This document shows positions 1-8,671 of a stretch of DNA of 64,000 nucleotides, piece after piece (position 1 is the first letter of the stretch; every line of letters starts with the position of its first letter). Origin of the DNA: UBA10347 sp905182135 (GTDB taxonomy: Bacteria > Actinomycetota > Acidimicrobiia > Acidimicrobiales > UBA10347); NCBI GenBank assembly GCA_963925805.1, contig CAWUSE010000005.1:168518-232517 (forward strand), in the 5' to 3' direction. The notes beneath the pieces are model-generated. The model did no database searches. It was not told where the DNA came from and was given only the letters and a program-made list of their open reading frames with translations. The position numbers and the translations under genes were made by a program.

Positions 1-20
1 GGTCAGTGTCGTTGGGTCGG

Positions 21-1019
21 TCATGAGGTCACGCTTGCCGAGGTTGGGCTCACTGGGATTACGCCGTAGGTGACACCAAGGTCCGACAGCCAACGCCGGT
101 ACGCGATGGCGACCTTGTCGGCTCGGATGGGCGTCTCTGCCCGCGAGTCCAGCGGTAACAGCTTGGGGTGCTGGTTCTCGAGGATTGGTTTGTCTTGGCC
201 GAAAATTGTCTGCTGGAACTTGCGGATGGCCGCGTCGGTATTATCCGGGTCGAGCAGGGACAAGAACATGTGTGCCTCGATTCGGTCCTGCGCAGTTGGT
301 CGACAGAACAGAGCGATTACGTCCATGCGGTCTTTGTCAAGTGGTGTGGTTTTGTACAAGATCACGCAGAACGGGTGGGGTACCCGGTAGAGGTAGTCGC
401 TCATCTGCCCTTCGGTCGAGGTTGTCGCTGCACGAGGTTGATAGAAGACGCACTCGGTTGCCCACACGTCGTTGGTGTCGGGGTCGATGTGCACGTCGTA
501 CTCGACGACCTCGGTGTGCGGCTCGGCGCCCAGCACATCGGTATGCACAAAAGGGAAATGGCCCATGTCTAGGAAGTTCTCAACCGCCCGTGGAGCAGAT
601 ACGTGCACACCAATGGTGCCTGCGTGCACATTGCGGCGATCAGGCTCGCTGAATTCAGGGATGGCGAAGAGTCTGTCGGGGGGCGAACCCAAACATGTCC
701 ACACGTACAAGTACTCGACGAGTATTGGCAGTGGCGTGGCGTCTGCATCAGCGGTTAGCCACACCACAGGATCGCCATTAGCATCAAGTCGATAGCTGAG
801 TTGCTCACCCAGCAACACTGCGGTGTTCGGCTGGTCTGTGGTTATTTCATCAAGCGGTAGCAGCGGGTGCCACTGGTCAAGAATGACCGGATCTGTGCAT
901 GTAGTTGCAACGTTTGCCGTCAAAGGGGCCTCATCCCAGGTTGATGATTGGAAGCTATCGCCGGACCGCGAAAGTGTCAAAGTGGTTAACCCTTCAGTTA
1001 ACCCTCTGGAAATATACAA
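21..1019 (-). CDS. Rieske-less ring-hydroxylating oxygenase alpha-subunit homologue (paralogue 1)
   Basis: The 332-residue protein belongs to the VanA/pheophorbide-oxygenase side of the aromatic ring-hydroxylating oxygenases. The usual entry segment is visible (PVILDQWHPLLPLDEI, about 44-59, then LLGEQLSYR), but it passes directly into the segment that normally follows the Rieske domain (LYVWTCLGSP, about 104-113). The CxH...CxxH cluster motif is absent and about 50 residues are missing relative to the family. The catalytic half is intact: NFLDMGHFPFVH (148-159) gives the two iron histidines (154, 159) and the bridging Asp (151), and QDKPILENQ (275-283) probably carries the third ligand. It is the last gene of the BMP transporter operon, 10 bp after an IPNS-like gene. 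The protein should need a Rieske donor in trans. A close paralogue lies at 9808-10680. The substrate is unknown; a modified purine is my inference. Confidence 0.82.
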   Translation of the reverse strand: MYISRGLTEGLTTLTLSRSGDSFQSSTWDEAPLTANVATTCTDPVILDQWHPLLPLDEITTDQPNTAVLLGEQLSYRLDANGDPVVWLTADADATPLPILVEYLYVWTCLGSPPDRLFAIPEFSEPDRRNVHAGTIGVHVSAPRAVENFLDMGHFPFVHTDVLGAEPHTEVVEYDVHIDPDTNDVWATECVFYQPRAATTSTEGQMSDYLYRVPHPFCVILYKTTPLDKDRMDVIALFCRPTAQDRIEAHMFLSLLDPDNTDAAIRKFQQTIFGQDKPILENQHPKLLPLDSRAETPIRADKVAIAYRRWLSDLGVTYGVIPVSPTSASVTS

Positions 1020-1029
1020 ACGGGATCAG

Positions 1030-2022
1030 TTAGCTGCCTACGGTCAAGGCTGCGAATTTTTCGGCGAGGTAGTCCATGGCTGCGATGGGTTCATAGCGTG
1101 CCGGGTTCTCGGTACTCACGCACGTCTCGAAGGGTTCGATAACGGCATCGGCGTCGGGTTCGTGGAAGAAAATCAGGCTGATTAATTCCTCGTTTGGCGC
1201 TCCGGCCATCGGCGGCAATACGCGGTGTTCATTTGAGCACCAGCGATCGTTGGTCCACTGACGTAACATGTCGCCGGTGTTGATGATGAGGCTCCCATCG
1301 ACACAAGGTGCGTCGACCCAGTTCCCATCGTCGTTGAGCACTTGCAGACCGCCTACACCAGGTTGGCGATCAAGAATCGTGAGGGTCCCGAAGTCGGTAT
1401 GTGGGCCAATCCGGTATTGACCTTCGGCTGGATCTTCTCGGGTGAACGGCCAGTACCAGTTCAGCGTTCCGGTCGCTGTGGTGTTGCGACAGTGGTCGAG
1501 CAGGTGGTCTTGCTCGAGGCCCAATGCGAGCGCAAACAGCTGGAGCAACTCATCAGCGAGTCGCAGAGCTTCACGCCAGAAGAGTTCTGCAGCCGGTTGC
1601 AGAGTCGACGGCGCAGAAGGCCACTGGTTCGGGGCGTACCACGTCGGGTGTTCGGCGCGCAGCGACTCATCGCGAACGTCGACCGTTCCATAGGCGAAGG
1701 TTTCCTTGAGGTCGGGCGGTGTGTCGACACCATAAGTAGCGGCGTTGGACTCTTTGCCTCCACCGATCCAACCTCGGTACGCATCATTGATCGGCGTCAA
1801 CTTTGCCTTTTCGGCTTCGGGTTGATGGAAGAAGTCGGTGCAAGCAGCTCTTGCCTCAGCAAGCACTAGCGGGTCGATCCCATGGTTAACCACGACTAAG
1901 AAGCCGCATCGCTGCAGCTGGGCGTCTACCGTCGCCGCAAGTTCAGCGCGTGCCGAGTCGTCACCGTCGAACCAGGGTGCGAGATCGATGAGAGGAATGA
2001 AATTCTCGTCTGAACTGGTCAT
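1030..2022 (-). CDS. isopenicillin-N-synthase-family Fe(II) oxygenase
   Basis: This 330-residue protein has the DIOX_N-like N-terminus (FIPLIDLAPWF) and the C-terminal jelly-roll of the IPNS/2OG-Fe(II) family. The iron ligands are visible as H208 and D210 (IGPHTDFGTLTIL) and H266 (SNEHRVLP). The RxS motif that normally binds the 2-oxoglutarate carboxylate reads L-I-S (280-282) in ISLIFFHEPD, so the usual Arg is Leu. Either the co-substrate is bound differently or, as in IPNS itself, 2OG is not used. A good ribosome site (AGAGG) precedes the ATG. The gene follows the second permease of the BMP importer by 15 bp and precedes the Rieske-less oxygenase by 10 bp, so it probably oxidises the imported compound or its first product in the cytoplasm. 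Confidence 0.85.
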   Translation of the reverse strand: MTSSDENFIPLIDLAPWFDGDDSARAELAATVDAQLQRCGFLVVVNHGIDPLVLAEARAACTDFFHQPEAEKAKLTPINDAYRGWIGGGKESNAATYGVDTPPDLKETFAYGTVDVRDESLRAEHPTWYAPNQWPSAPSTLQPAAELFWREALRLADELLQLFALALGLEQDHLLDHCRNTTATGTLNWYWPFTREDPAEGQYRIGPHTDFGTLTILDRQPGVGGLQVLNDDGNWVDAPCVDGSLIINTGDMLRQWTNDRWCSNEHRVLPPMAGAPNEELISLIFFHEPDADAVIEPFETCVSTENPARYEPIAAMDYLAEKFAALTVGS

Positions 2023-2037
2023 GGTTGCCTCTGATAT

Positions 2038-2985
2038 CTATCGAGCTTCGCGGGAATAGGGTTGGGCCAACGCCGCTGGAGCGGCAAGCCGTCTGGCCCG
2101 GTTTGGACTCGCCGAGACGGCGATGACGACGAGATAGGCGGCGATGAAGGGCATCATCTTCAAGAAGTCAGATGGCACGTTGACTTGCGCCAACTGCAAC
2201 GTGAAACCCAGTCCGTTCAATCCACCGAATGCAAGTGCCCCGATCAATGCCAGCCACGGTCGCCATCCGGCCAAGATCACGAGTGCGACAGCGATCCAAC
2301 CAATGCCAGCCGTCAGCCCGTTCTGCCAGGTACCGACGATGGCTACGGTAAGATAGGCGCCGCCAGCACCCGCCCCGAACCCGCCGATTGCCGTGGCGAT
2401 GTAGCGCATCTTTGTAACCGAGATGCCGGCAGCGTCGGCAGAAGCTGGATCTTCGCCAACGGCTCGTAACGCCAGACCGACTGCCGTGCGGTTCAGCACA
2501 TAGGTGGCAGTGATCACGGCTATTACGCCGAGGTAGACGACCAGGTCATGGCCGAACAGGATTGGCCCGATGGCGGGAAGGTCACGTAAGGCACTCGGAA
2601 AGAGTGGTGTTACATCGACACCGTTACGGGCTGACAACAAGCTGGGTTCGCCACTGGTGCCGATAAAGGATGAGAACCCGGATCCAACGATTACAAGTGA
2701 CAGCCCCGATACTGTCTGGTCGACGCGTAAGGTCACCGCGAGCACCGCATGAATGAGTGCGAGCGCAACACCGCCTAGCCCGCCAATGATGATGGCCACG
2801 ATCAGGCTGCCTGTTGTGTTGCCGGCCCAGAAACCAATAACGGCACCCATGAGCATCATGCCTTCGATACCCAGATTCATGACCCCTGATCGATTCGTGA
2901 TGATCTCGCCAAGCGCGGCGAACAAGATGGGCGTTGAGGCGACTATGGCACTCGCAATCGAGAGGATCACGACACTGTCGTTCAT
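2038..2985 (-). CDS. ABC transporter permease, BMP/nucleoside type (second permease)
   Basis: This 315-residue, very hydrophobic protein resembles the YufQ/NupQ-type inner-membrane subunit of basic-membrane-protein (BMP) family importers. It contains the characteristic stretches ALGEIITNRSGVMNLGIEG (about 25-43) and LRAVGEDPASADAAGISV (about 174-191), which in this family form part of the membrane core and the coupling helix. Its start codon overlaps the stop of the upstream permease by four bases (ATGA), indicating translational coupling. With the gene at 2982-4103 it forms the heteromeric channel for the ATPase at 4100-5668. Family members mostly import nucleosides or related purine compounds. 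The exact substrate cannot be read from the sequence. Confidence 0.9.
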   Translation of the reverse strand: MNDSVVILSIASAIVASTPILFAALGEIITNRSGVMNLGIEGMMLMGAVIGFWAGNTTGSLIVAIIIGGLGGVALALIHAVLAVTLRVDQTVSGLSLVIVGSGFSSFIGTSGEPSLLSARNGVDVTPLFPSALRDLPAIGPILFGHDLVVYLGVIAVITATYVLNRTAVGLALRAVGEDPASADAAGISVTKMRYIATAIGGFGAGAGGAYLTVAIVGTWQNGLTAGIGWIAVALVILAGWRPWLALIGALAFGGLNGLGFTLQLAQVNVPSDFLKMMPFIAAYLVVIAVSASPNRARRLAAPAALAQPYSREAR

Positions 2986-4103
2986 ATTGCTGCCTTGATC
3001 TCCGAGGTCGGAGGCGACCCGGTTGCGCTCGTGTCTGGGTGGGCGAGGCTGACGGTATTGGTGACAAAGAACTCGCCTGCAGTCACGGTTAGGAAGATCA
3101 GGCCCTGAAGCAGGAAGACAACTTCGACGTCAATGCCGATCGATTGAAGCCGACTACCAGAGGTAGCGATCGCTGCCAAGAAGATGGAGACGGGAACGAC
3201 GCCAAGTGGGTTGGACCGGGCGACTACCGCAACGATGATGCCGGTGAAACCAATATTGCTGGTTAAAGCGATTGGCTCGAGGCCCTTTGTCACGCCACTG
3301 ACCTCGCTCACGCCGGCAATTGCTGCGAGCGCACCCGAGAGTGCAAGCACGGCCATGGTCTTGCGACGAACGCTCATGCCGGCATAACGCGCAGCACGGG
3401 GCGAGTCGCCAATAGTGCGGATCTGAAAGCCCCACGATGTCTTGCGCAACAGCCACCACAAAAAGATGGCGGCCACGATCGCGATGATGATCCCAATATG
3501 AAGACGCCCCGAGATACTTGGCATGATGGCGGATTCAGGCAGACGCTTTCCGCCCGGTACCGGACGCCGAGGATCTCGCCAGAAGCTGCGTGAACCAAAG
3601 ATCAGCCAGTTCATCAGCGACAGCGCGATGAAGTTGAGCATCAAGGTGGTGATGATCTCGTCGGCGTTGAAGTACGCCTTGGGAATTGCAGCGAGTAGCG
3701 CCCAGCAGGCACCGGCCAATGCACCGACGATGAGCATGGCACTCAGCATGAGCGGTGTTGGTGTGCTGGCCGGTAACGCAAGTCCGACCCAGCTGGCGCC
3801 AATAGCTCCCAGGTAGAGCTGGCCTTCGCCACCGATGTTGTAGACCCGCATTTGAAACGCAACCGCAGCGGCAAGGCCGGTCAGAATCAGTGGCGTGGCA
3901 AGTGCCAGCGTGCGTGACTGTGCCTTCCAGCCGTTGAGGCTGGAGTCGAACATCGTGCGATACGCCTCGATCGGATCATTGCCGGCGAAGGCAAGAATTA
4001 TCGCGCCCAGCAGTAACGCGAAAGCTAGCGCTCCCAGTGGCACGCCAAATCGCACTTCGGGTCCGGTGACGCCTCTGGGCATGACGCGCAGACGGTTTCT
4101 CAT
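2982..4103 (-). CDS. ABC transporter permease, BMP/nucleoside type (first permease)
   Basis: The 373-residue protein is a polytopic membrane protein of the YufP/NupP type. Diagnostic segments are ALATPLILTGLAAAVAFQMR followed by VYNIGGEGQLYLGAIGASW near residues 67-106, and IRTIGDSPRAARYAGMSV (about 232-249), the probable coupling-helix region. It overlaps by four bases with both the ATPase gene upstream and the second permease downstream, so the three are almost certainly co-translated. It should act in the inner membrane as one half of the nucleoside-type import channel. The C-terminal ~20 residues (rich in Thr, Ser and Pro) are not conserved-looking. Confidence 0.9.
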   Translation of the reverse strand: MRNRLRVMPRGVTGPEVRFGVPLGALAFALLLGAIILAFAGNDPIEAYRTMFDSSLNGWKAQSRTLALATPLILTGLAAAVAFQMRVYNIGGEGQLYLGAIGASWVGLALPASTPTPLMLSAMLIVGALAGACWALLAAIPKAYFNADEIITTLMLNFIALSLMNWLIFGSRSFWRDPRRPVPGGKRLPESAIMPSISGRLHIGIIIAIVAAIFLWWLLRKTSWGFQIRTIGDSPRAARYAGMSVRRKTMAVLALSGALAAIAGVSEVSGVTKGLEPIALTSNIGFTGIIVAVVARSNPLGVVPVSIFLAAIATSGSRLQSIGIDVEVVFLLQGLIFLTVTAGEFFVTNTVSLAHPDTSATGSPPTSEIKAAI

Positions 4104-5668
4104 GAGCCCGCCCTCGTCGATGTTGCTGTCGGGGTGTCTGTGGAGGCGATCTCGGCCCCAGATCCAGTCATGAGCAAGCCGATCTCGTCGAGATCGAGTT
4201 CATCGCTGGCGAAGGATCCGACGATGCGGCCTTTGAACATCACCAGCACGACATCGGACACCTTGACGATCTCGTCGAGATCCTCGGAGAAGACCAAGAC
4301 ACCCCGTGTGGCCCGTTCGTTGATGATGTGTGACCGCACCGCTTCGGCGGCCGCCATATCCAGACCGCGAGTTGGGGCTGCGGCCAACAGCACCTGGTGG
4401 TCCTCATTGAGTTCGCGCGCAAGTATTGCTTTTTGCAGATTGCCGCCTGACATCAAGCTGACCCGCATACCGCTGCGGTTACCGCGAACGTCAAACTTTT
4501 CGACCAACTCGTTCATGGTCTTCTCGATCGCGCTATCGGACAACACTCCGCGGCGAGAGTGCGGGGAACGGTCATAGCTCTTGAGAACAATGTTGTGTTC
4601 GAGTGGAAGCCCAGGAGCGAGCCCAACGCCCAATCGATCCTCGGGCACATAGGCGAGTCCGGCTTGAGCGGTCTGCTTCGGCCCAGCCGAGGTGCAGTTG
4701 GTTCCTGCGATTTCGATGGTGCCGCTGACCGGGCTTCGGAGTCCAGCGATGACCTCTTGGAGTTCTCGCTGGCCATTGCCAGCAACCCCAGCGACCCCAA
4801 CGATCTGACCGCGCCGCACCGTAAAGGTGGCGTCGTCGACCGCCAGGAGCCCATGGTCACCCTGCACGCTCACGCCCGACAGCGACAGCATCGGCTCGCC
4901 TACCTGTTGGGCCGCGTCATAGTTGGTTCTCTCGGCGGCGTTGCTATCGCCGAACATCATCCGAGCGACTTCGGCTGGGGTAGTACTGGCGGTCGTAACC
5001 GAGCCAGCGTTGACGCCTCGCCGCAGGACGGTAATGCGGTCGGTGTAGGCCATGGTCTCGGCCATCTTGTGTGAAACGAGTACGACCGAGTGTCCCTTGG
5101 CGACCATGGTGGAGATCGCTTCAAAGAGCCGGTCGGTTTCTTGCGCCGCCAATACCGCGGTGGGCTCGTCGAGGATAAGGATCCGGGCACCTCTGAAGAG
5201 TTGCTTCAGGATTTCGACCCGCTGTTGCTCACCGACTGAGAGTTGCCAGATCGATGCCGTTGGATCGACATGCAGCCCGAATTCTTCGGCGAGGTCGGCG
5301 ACCATCGATTCGACTTGGCGCATGGATCTGGGTCGCTGCTTCTTGTGCATACCGAGCACGATATTTTGCGCCACCGTGAAGCTATCGACAAGACGAAAGT
5401 GTTGATAGACCATGCCAACGCCGTGTCTAGAGGCGTCCTGGGGTGAGCGAAATTGTACTGCTTCACCGTCGAGTGACACCGTGCCCGAATCAGGCCGATA
5501 CAAACCCGACAGCACCGAACATAACGTCGACTTCCCGGCACCGTTTTCGCCAAGCAAGCCATGAATTTCGCCACCCCGAAGGTCGAAATCGACCGAGTCG
5601 ATGGCGGGTACGCCATAGAACGACTTGGTCAGATTTCGAACCTTGAGGTGGGGTGCTTCACCAGCCAT
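4100..5668 (-). CDS. ABC transporter ATP-binding protein with two NBDs, BMP/nucleoside type
   Basis: This 522-residue protein carries two fused nucleotide-binding domains, as expected for the BMP (YufO/NupO) and sugar CUT2-type importers. NBD1 has Walker A GLLGENGAGKSTL (about 34-46), signature LSVGEQQRVEIL and Walker B ILILDEPTAVL. NBD2 starts near residue 255. Its P-loop is the degenerate VAGNGQREL form without the usual Lys, and its signature is SGGNLQKAILARE; both are normal for this family. It drives uptake through the two permeases encoded immediately downstream with ATGA overlaps. The lipoprotein gene 56 bp upstream supplies the binding protein. Assignment to this family is secure, the substrate less so. 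Confidence 0.93.
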   Translation of the reverse strand: MAGEAPHLKVRNLTKSFYGVPAIDSVDFDLRGGEIHGLLGENGAGKSTLCSVLSGLYRPDSGTVSLDGEAVQFRSPQDASRHGVGMVYQHFRLVDSFTVAQNIVLGMHKKQRPRSMRQVESMVADLAEEFGLHVDPTASIWQLSVGEQQRVEILKQLFRGARILILDEPTAVLAAQETDRLFEAISTMVAKGHSVVLVSHKMAETMAYTDRITVLRRGVNAGSVTTASTTPAEVARMMFGDSNAAERTNYDAAQQVGEPMLSLSGVSVQGDHGLLAVDDATFTVRRGQIVGVAGVAGNGQRELQEVIAGLRSPVSGTIEIAGTNCTSAGPKQTAQAGLAYVPEDRLGVGLAPGLPLEHNIVLKSYDRSPHSRRGVLSDSAIEKTMNELVEKFDVRGNRSGMRVSLMSGGNLQKAILARELNEDHQVLLAAAPTRGLDMAAAEAVRSHIINERATRGVLVFSEDLDEIVKVSDVVLVMFKGRIVGSFASDELDLDEIGLLMTGSGAEIASTDTPTATSTRAGS

Positions 5669-5724
5669 ATCGCTCGATCACGTATAGCCGGCTCACGAGG
5701 CGGTCGCCAGCAGTCAACGCGAAA

Positions 5725-6879
5725 TCACCCGGCTGGTATCTCGCCAACGATACCTTCTACCAACCACTGGCAGCAGGCACTGCGATCGCCGAACGCAATC
5801 GTCTCGCCCTCGGCGACGACGATGTTGCCCTGGTTGTCCTTGATGGGCCCAGCGAACATGTCGAAGGTACCGTCGAGGATTCCCGCGACGCGTTCGTCGA
5901 TGAGATCGAGGGTTTCCTGGGTGACGTCGGGGCCGTAGGGCGCGAACTCGATCCAACCTTCTTTGAGACCACCATAAGACATGCCGGCCTCGAACTCGCC
6001 TGCCAGGATGGCGTCGATCTGTTCGATGTAGTAGGTGCTCCAGTCGAAGAGCAACGACGATGCCCACGCCTCGGGTTCGAAGTCGGACCAGTCGTTGGTG
6101 TAGCCAATGACGTAACCGTCGTTCTGTGCCATGACGGTGGCGTAAACCTGCGAGCCAACCTCGTGAGCAATCACATCGGCGCCGGCATTGGCCAAAGCTT
6201 CAGCGGCCTGCTGCTCGATTGCAGGATCGAACCAGGTGTTGAGGTAGACAGCCCGGACTTCGGCGTCGGGGTTCACTTCACGAACACCGAGCGTGAAGGC
6301 GTTCAACGCACGATTGACCTCTTCAAATGAGAATCCGACCGGGTAACCGATGATGTTCGATTTGGTGAGGCTGCCCGCCACAATCCCGTCCATGTAGCGA
6401 CCGTCTTCGGAGGCTTGGGAGAAGTGCCCGACGTTGGGCTGGGGCTCGAAGCCGGACCAGGTCAAGAAGTAGACATCGGGATTTTCGGCGGCAACATCGA
6501 TCATGTCGAACTGGTAGAAGGTGGTGCCGATCACCAGATTTGCGCCGGCGTCGACGGCGTCTTGGAAAGCGTTCGTTGCAGGCTGTCCTGGTTCAATCTC
6601 TTCAACAAAGCTGAAGTCGATACCGGGGAAATTGGCTTCTACCTTTCGACCACTGCGCAGGTGGGTCGTATTCCAACCACCATCTTCGGCTGACCCGTCA
6701 AGGATCATGACGACCTTGAAGTCGCTGTAATCGTCGGCTGCAGCTTGGTCTATCTCGGTCGAGGCCTCGGTGGTGGACGGGTCACTGCCGCCGCACGCTG
6801 CCGCGATCACACTCAAAGTTAGAAGGAGAGCTGTGAGCAGTCGAAAATGGGTACGCGGACTCTTTTGCATGAGTGGCAT
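5725..6879 (-). CDS. BMP-family (PnrA-like) substrate-binding lipoprotein
   Basis: The 384-residue protein begins with a basic N-terminus, a hydrophobic stretch and a lipobox ending IAAAC (Cys29), so it is a lipid-anchored extracytoplasmic binding protein. The mature part starts with a Ser/Thr-rich linker and then the BMP fold: FKVVMILDGSAEDGGWN (about 53-69), ANLVIGTTFYQFD, DVYFLTWSG and VGSQVYATVMAQNDGYVIG. The family binds purine nucleosides in characterised cases (PnrA, BmpA-type), but other ligands are known. It is the first gene of a six-gene minus-strand operon (binding protein, ATPase, two permeases, two oxygenases). An alternative start is the Met at residue 4. The 330-bp upstream region carries an inverted repeat that may be an operator. 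Confidence 0.9.
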   Translation of the reverse strand: MPLMQKSPRTHFRLLTALLLTLSVIAAACGGSDPSTTEASTEIDQAAADDYSDFKVVMILDGSAEDGGWNTTHLRSGRKVEANFPGIDFSFVEEIEPGQPATNAFQDAVDAGANLVIGTTFYQFDMIDVAAENPDVYFLTWSGFEPQPNVGHFSQASEDGRYMDGIVAGSLTKSNIIGYPVGFSFEEVNRALNAFTLGVREVNPDAEVRAVYLNTWFDPAIEQQAAEALANAGADVIAHEVGSQVYATVMAQNDGYVIGYTNDWSDFEPEAWASSLLFDWSTYYIEQIDAILAGEFEAGMSYGGLKEGWIEFAPYGPDVTQETLDLIDERVAGILDGTFDMFAGPIKDNQGNIVVAEGETIAFGDRSACCQWLVEGIVGEIPAG

Positions 6880-7210
6880 TATGGCTTCCAGCCTGTTTCG
6901 TTAGTATTTTATGAACAAAGTTCTCGGGTATCAACGAACCTTAACAGCCGTCACTTATCGATAATGAAAACGTTCGTTGAGTGACGAAGCACACTGCCGA
7001 ATTTTCTCGTGGAGTCGACGCGTATCAAAGGTTGACCGCTGCAAGTAGGTAACGGGCCGCGTCGCGAAGAAGTCGGCATTTTCTCTTTTAGAGACAGCTG
7101 AGGACCTGTTTCATCTCTGCTGGTATGTCGAGTTGTGGTCGAGTGTTCCCGACGGTGGGGCTTTAGATGGGGGCCTGACGAGGCCGCCCTGTCGGTCGAA
7201 GCGTTCATGG
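6880..7210 (-). promoter_or_regulatory. Upstream region of the BMP-oxygenase operon with 9-bp inverted repeat
   Basis: This 331-bp stretch has no convincing gene. It is AT-richer than its surroundings near 6890-6970 and contains TCAACGAAC at 6931-6939 and its exact complement GTTCGTTGA at 6972-6980, centres 41 bp apart (about four helical turns). A further TTCGTTAG lies near 6895. On the minus strand an AT-rich run (CATAAAATACTAAC) just before the lipoprotein gene could include a -10 element. The arrangement suits a looping or paired-dimer repressor. No regulator gene is adjacent, so this is an inference from the pattern only. Confidence 0.4.
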
Positions 7211-8671
7211 CTACGTGCCGGCGATTGTGGCGGGGTCTACTGACCCAGAATTAGTGCTGCGAGCCACAGCGATTCCTACGATCATGGCGCCCGCGGCGAA
7301 GAACAGGCCAGCGTTCGATGCGGTACGAAACGCAGAACGGCTTTCATCACTGGCGACCTGGCTGATGAGTCTCGACTGGCCTTCATCGAGTTGGCGCTCA
7401 AAGACGACATGCTGCAGCCCACCTAGCAGCCCCACGCCGAGTGAGGCCCCGAGCTCGATCGCCATGTCGTTCACGCTGGCAGCTACCCCCGCGAATGCAG
7501 GTTCGACGTCGCCCACAATCCGGTCAACCGATAGTGGGATGGCAAAACCATTGCCCATGCCCGCGATCAGCCCAGCGGCGATGAACAGCGGGCGGTTCCC
7601 CTGCGGGACGAGTGCCATACCCAAGTAACCAATGGCCATCAGTATGAGGCCGGCTGTAATCACATTCTCAAGACCAAAACGCTCGCGTAGTGGCACGCAG
7701 CTGTTGGCGGCAACGACCTCGATCATGCCGATAGGAACAAGTAAGAGCCCGGTGGCAAGCGCTGTTTCTTGCCAGCTGATTTGCAACAACAATGCCGCCA
7801 CAAATAACACGCCATTGAATCCAATCGCAGCGATGACAAGTGTGCCCGCGCCCGCGATGCGGTCTCGATCGTCGAAGAGAGATAAAGGAAGCAGCGGGTC
7901 GGTCGTCCGGCCTTCGTGGACGAAGAACACTTTGATGGACACGACAGCGCCGATCAATGCAGCGATAGTTGTGGGCGCGAATGGTTCACTTGGCCCTTCG
8001 ATGGCTACATAGACCAGGCAGCCGACCGCAGCGACCGACAGCACCGTGCCAACCAGATCGAAGTGGCCGGTTCGTTGACCAGGTAGTACCGGCACCCACA
8101 ATCGAGCGCCGACTAGACCAAGTACCGCAAAGGCTGCGTTTAGCAGGAAGACAGCCTGCCAACCCGAGACGGCGAGCAACCATCCGCCGATGGCCGGACC
8201 AAAGGCACCACCAGCACCGGCTAGACCCGACCATGCCGCAATGGCGCGACCACGGTCATGATTGCTGAACACTTCGCTGATAGATGACAACGTTGCCGGC
8301 ATCATGACAGCGGCACCCAAACCAGCCACCACGCGAGCCGCAATCATGACCTCGACCGAATCTGCTGTCGCTCCAAAGGCATTACCTGCGCCGAAAATGG
8401 CGAAGCCAACGAGGAGTGCAGTGCGACGCCCAATGCGATCGCCGAGTGCGCCACCGGCGAGCAAAAGCCCAGCGAACACGATGGCGTAGGAGTCAACGAT
8501 CCATTGCAGGTCGCCAATCTCAGCGTCGAAGTCGCCCGCGATGTCCGGTAGAGCGACGTTCAGGGCGGTGAGCGCAACAACCAGCAGAAAGACGCCAAGG
8601 CACGAGACCGTCAGTGTGCGCCATCGGTCAGGGTGACCCTGGTCGGCTAGTGATTCACCAGACATGCTCAT
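7211..8671 (-). CDS. MFS transporter, DHA2 (14-TMS) drug:H+ antiporter-like
   Basis: The 486-residue protein has the 14-helix major facilitator layout of EmrB/QacA-type exporters. Typical motifs are LNVALPDIAGDF in TM1, LQWIVDSYAIVFAGLLLAGG in TM2 and the loop 2-3 motif A, GALGDRIGRRTALLVG (about 79-94). Motif C-like glycines occur in GLAGAGGAFGPAIGGWLL (TM5). Its ATG overlaps the stop of the adenosine-deaminase-like gene (ATGA), so the two are one operon. In that context it may export a product or analogue of the purine metabolism encoded nearby, but the family cannot be assigned a substrate by sequence. Confidence 0.9.
   Translation of the reverse strand: MSMSGESLADQGHPDRWRTLTVSCLGVFLLVVALTALNVALPDIAGDFDAEIGDLQWIVDSYAIVFAGLLLAGGALGDRIGRRTALLVGFAIFGAGNAFGATADSVEVMIAARVVAGLGAAVMMPATLSSISEVFSNHDRGRAIAAWSGLAGAGGAFGPAIGGWLLAVSGWQAVFLLNAAFAVLGLVGARLWVPVLPGQRTGHFDLVGTVLSVAAVGCLVYVAIEGPSEPFAPTTIAALIGAVVSIKVFFVHEGRTTDPLLPLSLFDDRDRIAGAGTLVIAAIGFNGVLFVAALLLQISWQETALATGLLLVPIGMIEVVAANSCVPLRERFGLENVITAGLILMAIGYLGMALVPQGNRPLFIAAGLIAGMGNGFAIPLSVDRIVGDVEPAFAGVAASVNDMAIELGASLGVGLLGGLQHVVFERQLDEGQSRLISQVASDESRSAFRTASNAGLFFAAGAMIVGIAVARSTNSGSVDPATIAGT

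Noticed and set aside
6951..7208. An 85-codon minus-strand frame in the BMP operon upstream region
   Set aside because: No ribosome site, no motif, very basic/Ser-Thr-rich composition typical of a random frame, and it covers the inverted repeat.
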